A stretch of DNA of 64,000 nt, from NCBI GenBank assembly GCA_029204225.1, contig CM055102.1:21276637-21340636 (forward strand), in the 5' to 3' direction. Position numbers and translations under genes: made by a program. The DNA comes from Diphasiastrum complanatum. Lineage: Eukaryota; Streptophyta; Lycopodiopsida; Lycopodiales; Lycopodiaceae. Numbering within the stretch: position 1 is the stretch's first letter; each line of letters begins with the position of its first letter. The notes under the pieces were generated by a model. That model saw only the letters and a program-made list of their open reading frames with translations, made no database searches and was not told where the DNA came from. This document shows, piece after piece, positions 60,902-64,000 of this stretch.

Positions 60902-61325
60902 CTTTGGTGAGGAGTAGACAGTGAATCCAAACTTGGATTTCTTTCCAAATTCGGCAAAGAGTCGCTCCAGTAGGAGTCAGCCCAATCCAGAGCCTGTGAT
61001 CCCTCCACCAACAACGTTGAAGATCAAGAAGTCCTACAACCCATAGCAGTTATCTGCAAGCTTTCTCACACGATCCATGCAGCAGTCCACTATCTCTTTT
61101 CCAACTGCACCATCACGCCATCATTTTAGAAATTCAACCTTTGATGTAATCAAACACGTGCATAGTTGTGCTAGCATGAGAATATATTAAAGTAGGATGA
61201 ATAACCTTTGTAATGGCCACGAGCAAAATTGCTGGCTACATCTACTTTTCAAGATATAAGTTGCTCTGGATGAAAGAGCTGGCGATATGCTCCAGCTCGT
61301 ACCTCATCGATCACTGTGGGATCCA
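60902..61325 (-). pseudogene. Alpha-tubulin pseudogene fragment
   Basis: The minus strand reads, from about 61325, PTVIDEVRAGAYRQLFHPEQ, LIS-stop-KVDVASNFARGHY. After a gap of about 75-100 bp come VGKEIVDCCMDRVRKLADNC, a stop, FLIFNVVGGG, a stop-containing LLLERLFAEFGKKSKFGFTV and YSSPK. These match alpha-tubulin around residues 71-176. The gap falls at an intron position used in plant alpha-tubulin genes (after GHYT) and looks like an intron remnant. At least three stops and an inserted residue in the GGGTGSG nucleotide-binding loop (GGGITGSG) make it non-functional. Retention of the intron argues for a DNA-level duplication or capture, not a processed copy. Confidence 0.88.
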
Positions 61326-61737
61326 TATTTTAAATTCTTTTTCTTGGAGACGGTTTGTATTCAGGCAATTAAATAGCGCCAAAGCCTAAACGATAGGGGG
61401 AGGGAAATATGGAGAGAGCCAAAAGTGTACGTGTACGTTTGAGAACTTGGGGCAGACTCGCAGTGTTCGGGAAACCTTTTTGAGGTTTCCCTCCAAAAAC
61501 CGATATGTTCTTCGGCCTCAATTGAGTGACAATCTCTTACTTGCCGGTTTTCCTTATAAAACCCAAGATTTATGACATAAAAAATTCAGTACAATTTTTG
61601 CCATGCCAATTTTTGGAAAGAGATATCGGATCCATTCTTGGACTATGCCGGCTTTCTCGAACACTGGGGCAAGGGACTCGGGAGTAATGTGTATGCAGGT
61701 TTAGAATTATAGTTAATTTTTTGAAAAAGTACATTTG
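61326..61737. other. Spacer, no gene seen
   Basis: Mixed sequence; nothing recognised on either strand. Confidence 0.5.
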
Positions 61738-61777
61738 TAGGAGGATGCACCCATGCAATCATGGGTGCATCCTCCTA
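61738..61777. repeat. Perfect hairpin, 18-bp arms, 4-nt loop
   Basis: Arm 61738-61755 (TAGGAGGATGCACCCATG) is the exact reverse complement of 61760-61777, with loop CAAT. Flanks do not pair further. No terminator or small-RNA context is evident. Confidence 0.95.
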
Positions 61778-62430
61778 TCCCATACATATGCACACCACAT
61801 GCACACAAATATATATATATAGCGTTGTTATTTTCTCAATAGGACATAATAAAATTGGGCCCAAATTAGAGGCAGTCCATCAAGCTAGTAAGAGTATATC
61901 TTAGTTCACATATTATTTGGAGTTAGTGTCAATGATGCATAAGTTGGTATGGATAAAAAATTTCAAACAACACCTACATGACCTAGTTTTAAGTTATGGC
62001 TCAAAAGTTATAGTTGATTAAAATTACAATGGATCTAAACTTGCAATGAATACTTTATGTCTTTTTTATGTGAAATTGACCATTTGGCCTTCAATTGCAC
62101 ACAAATTAGATATTAGGTGTTGATCATAAACTTTGACCAGTTGTATCTTTTGAACCGTAGTCCAAAATCAGGTCATGCGGGTGTCGTTGGAAAGATCTCG
62201 TTTGAGCACTTTCTATTGGCACTAAAAGCATCTTGATTGGGGCTACAATTAAAAAGTTATCTTGTTTTTCAGTGAATCATAGATCATATTATACATGGAA
62301 TCTTTGACTAGTGGACATGGTGCGAGCAAAAATGGTTAAGCATTGCGACAAGGAAGATTTTATTTTATCAAATTTTCCCATCCTACGTGGCATTCCTTAT
62401 AAGCCCTTTGTGTACTCAGAAACCCATATA

Positions 62431-62431
<1 letters not shown>

Positions 62432-62483
<52 letters not shown>

Positions 62484-62501
62484 ACACCCACACACACACA
62501 T
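62432..62501 (+). repeat. (TG)n followed by short (CA)n
   Basis: About 24 TG units, a short ataacac link, then about six CA units, which could pair with the TG tract. Confidence 0.95.
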
Positions 62502-63913
62502 ACATGTATATTTATTTATCTATCTAGAGAGGTGCTTACAAAGATATCTTGGACGATTGACTAAGCTATGGCAAGATAATAGGTCTATGCATATAGAATC
62601 TATGGTATGGAGACACATGTAGGGAGTGCATAAGACCAGCCTTATGTGATAGAAGGTATGGGCTCCAATGGATGCTATGGATTGGAGCCTATGATTGTGG
62701 GAGGAGAATTGCTAGCCAACGTGACTTACTAAAATAGATAACCATAGATCTATCATTTATATCATAAAAGATGATAAGTCCCAAAGAGAGTTGCATATTC
62801 AAGTATCATAGAATTATATCCGGTCATTCATAGATGTTTGTTCAACAATCAAGCATCCAATAATACTTAATAAGAATTTCAATAGATTTAGAGGTGAGGT
62901 TCAAAAGTGAAATGGATTTCTAATCAATGGTGTTGAGGTAAGGCAGCTAGCTGGTACAAATAATATAGAATGTGATTACTAGTCAATAGCTATGTTGAGA
63001 ATAGAATATTTTGATTTTTTACATGCTCCAAAATAAACAGAGTTATTTCTCAAATAATTACATAAAAAGTTGTGATCCCTTATTGTATTCTGCCAATCAG
63101 AAGTACATTCTCAACACTAAGTCTAGAATTACACACATGTTTGAAATTTATCTTTTTTCCAAGTCTACAACCTTGTTTTTAGATAGATACAATATATTTG
63201 TAACACTTTAGGAATACAATGCCAATAAACTTTTAGTTCTACTTTGCATAATTCTTGTGATGAGCTCTCCAACATCCACTTTTGAGCATTTTACACCATT
63301 GAATGACTTGCTTCAAAGATTAAAAATTCATTTATCATTGGAGGGAATTTTGTTATACAATTCGGGTACAGTAAAAGAAAAAGAACTTGAGACTAGAAAA
63401 ATAGGCTTTTCCTAGCATTACTCTAAATTTGTTATTTCTTATCAAGCACCTAGATATCACTGCATGAAGTATGCCACTGCAAACAAGCCGATTTTCCAAG
63501 AAATCTGTCAACACCCCACAAAGCTGGAAATTTCCGAAATTTCCTCCGTTTTCAACCAAATTTGATCCTATAAATTGCCATGGCTCTCCATCACTGCTCT
63601 TTAGAAATCCCTTGCAAGCCCCATTGCACCAAATGGCTGTCCACATAGTGAATTATGAATCCACCATCAATGATTTTCCCGAAACCAGCGAAACTACAAG
63701 TTTCTCCGTGAATTCTCCCTGGAATCCACCTATGACGATCGTTCTAATCTTTCCCGAAGCTCCGATCAAAGGAACTTTGCTGTCTCATGCCATCCGGACT
63801 GCCGATACCCCGTATGGAGTCCTCTCTCCTGAGATGCTCCAAGTGCTATTTTTCCTGGTGAAAGACGCTATCCCATAGCTCCACCGGATCGTGCATACCT
63901 GCATCACCCTGAC
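62502..63913. other. Region before minus-strand primer site, no firm gene
   Basis: AT-rich to 63350. A 135-codon plus frame (63471-63878) and a 97-codon minus frame (63353-63646) have no recognised domain. Because a minus-strand copia primer site follows at 63914, the minus strand here may be the leader or gag start of a copia-type element, but no gag motif is readable. Confidence 0.35.
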
Positions 63914-63925
63914 GATCTGATACCA
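63914..63925 (-). other. Primer-binding-type site of a minus-strand copia element
   Basis: Reverse complement reads TGGTATCAGATC, one base from TGGTATCAGAGC. The LTR would lie at 63926 and beyond the window end. Confidence 0.6.
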
Positions 63926-64000
63926 AGTTGAAATTCTGATATATTCTAGTGCAGTATGCAGATCACATCACACAATCACCATAGCCACTCCTCACAAGCT

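Overview
The window is nuclear DNA of a land plant. It holds plant-type 3-hydroxy-3-methylglutaryl-CoA reductase (HMGR) genes with the usual four exons, GT-AG introns and an N-terminal double membrane anchor, an alpha-tubulin pseudogene with an intron remnant, and otherwise mostly LTR retrotransposon remains (Ty1/copia and Ty3/gypsy) in AT-rich sequence with long dinucleotide microsatellites. The density of old, nested, mosaic retroelements would fit a large-genome plant such as a gymnosperm, but nothing read here fixes the lineage.

Region 1 (1-25648) is a near-identical duplication. Positions 1-6840 match 11464-18001, and 6841-7652 match 24837-25648. Each copy carries one complete HMGR gene on the minus strand (2360-4660 and 13823-16123) encoding the same 557-residue protein. 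Relative to the right copy, the left one lacks about 6.8 kb next to a TG microsatellite and has 336 extra bases (6384-6719). Between the copies (7653-11463) lies a mosaic of copia gag-protease, Ty3 integrase and Ty3 RNase H fragments.

Region 2 (19297-29397) is a 10.1-kb Ty3-like element, here element A: two LTRs, an Asp-tRNA-type primer site, a decayed gag with four zinc knuckles, protease and integrase but no reverse transcriptase or RNase H, then a short-motif array and a long coiled-coil ORF before the 3' LTR. A fragment of the same family lies inverted at 35217-36490.

Region 3 (29398-36490) has a CT-rich minisatellite, a decayed gene with two tandem gag-like domains plus a 273-codon open frame, a solo LTR, a 131-bp CT microsatellite and a copia RNase H tail with its LTR-like repeats.

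Region 4 (36490-44160) is copia element 1, dead by mutation, with a 3.3-kb TGTTAG...CTAACA insertion (probable solo LTR) inside its reverse transcriptase. Region 5 (45277-56219) is a second Ty3 element, element G2: protease, RT, RNase H, integrase, a cluster of eleven TTCnnGAA palindromes, a second coiled-coil post-pol ORF and a 3' LTR. A minus-strand copia element 2 with a largely intact RT-RNase H sits next to its 5' LTR fragment.

Region 6 (56222-64000) has a Ty3 integrase fragment, copia element 3 with a long GA microsatellite and two primer-site-like sequences, a scrap of Ty3 RT, an alpha-tubulin pseudogene, a perfect 18-bp-arm hairpin and the edge of a minus-strand copia element.

The only genes that look functional for the plant are the two HMGRs (mevalonate pathway). 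The most unusual signals are the TTCnnGAA cluster and the related GAACCTTCG array, each placed between integrase and a coiled-coil extra ORF in two different Ty3 elements.
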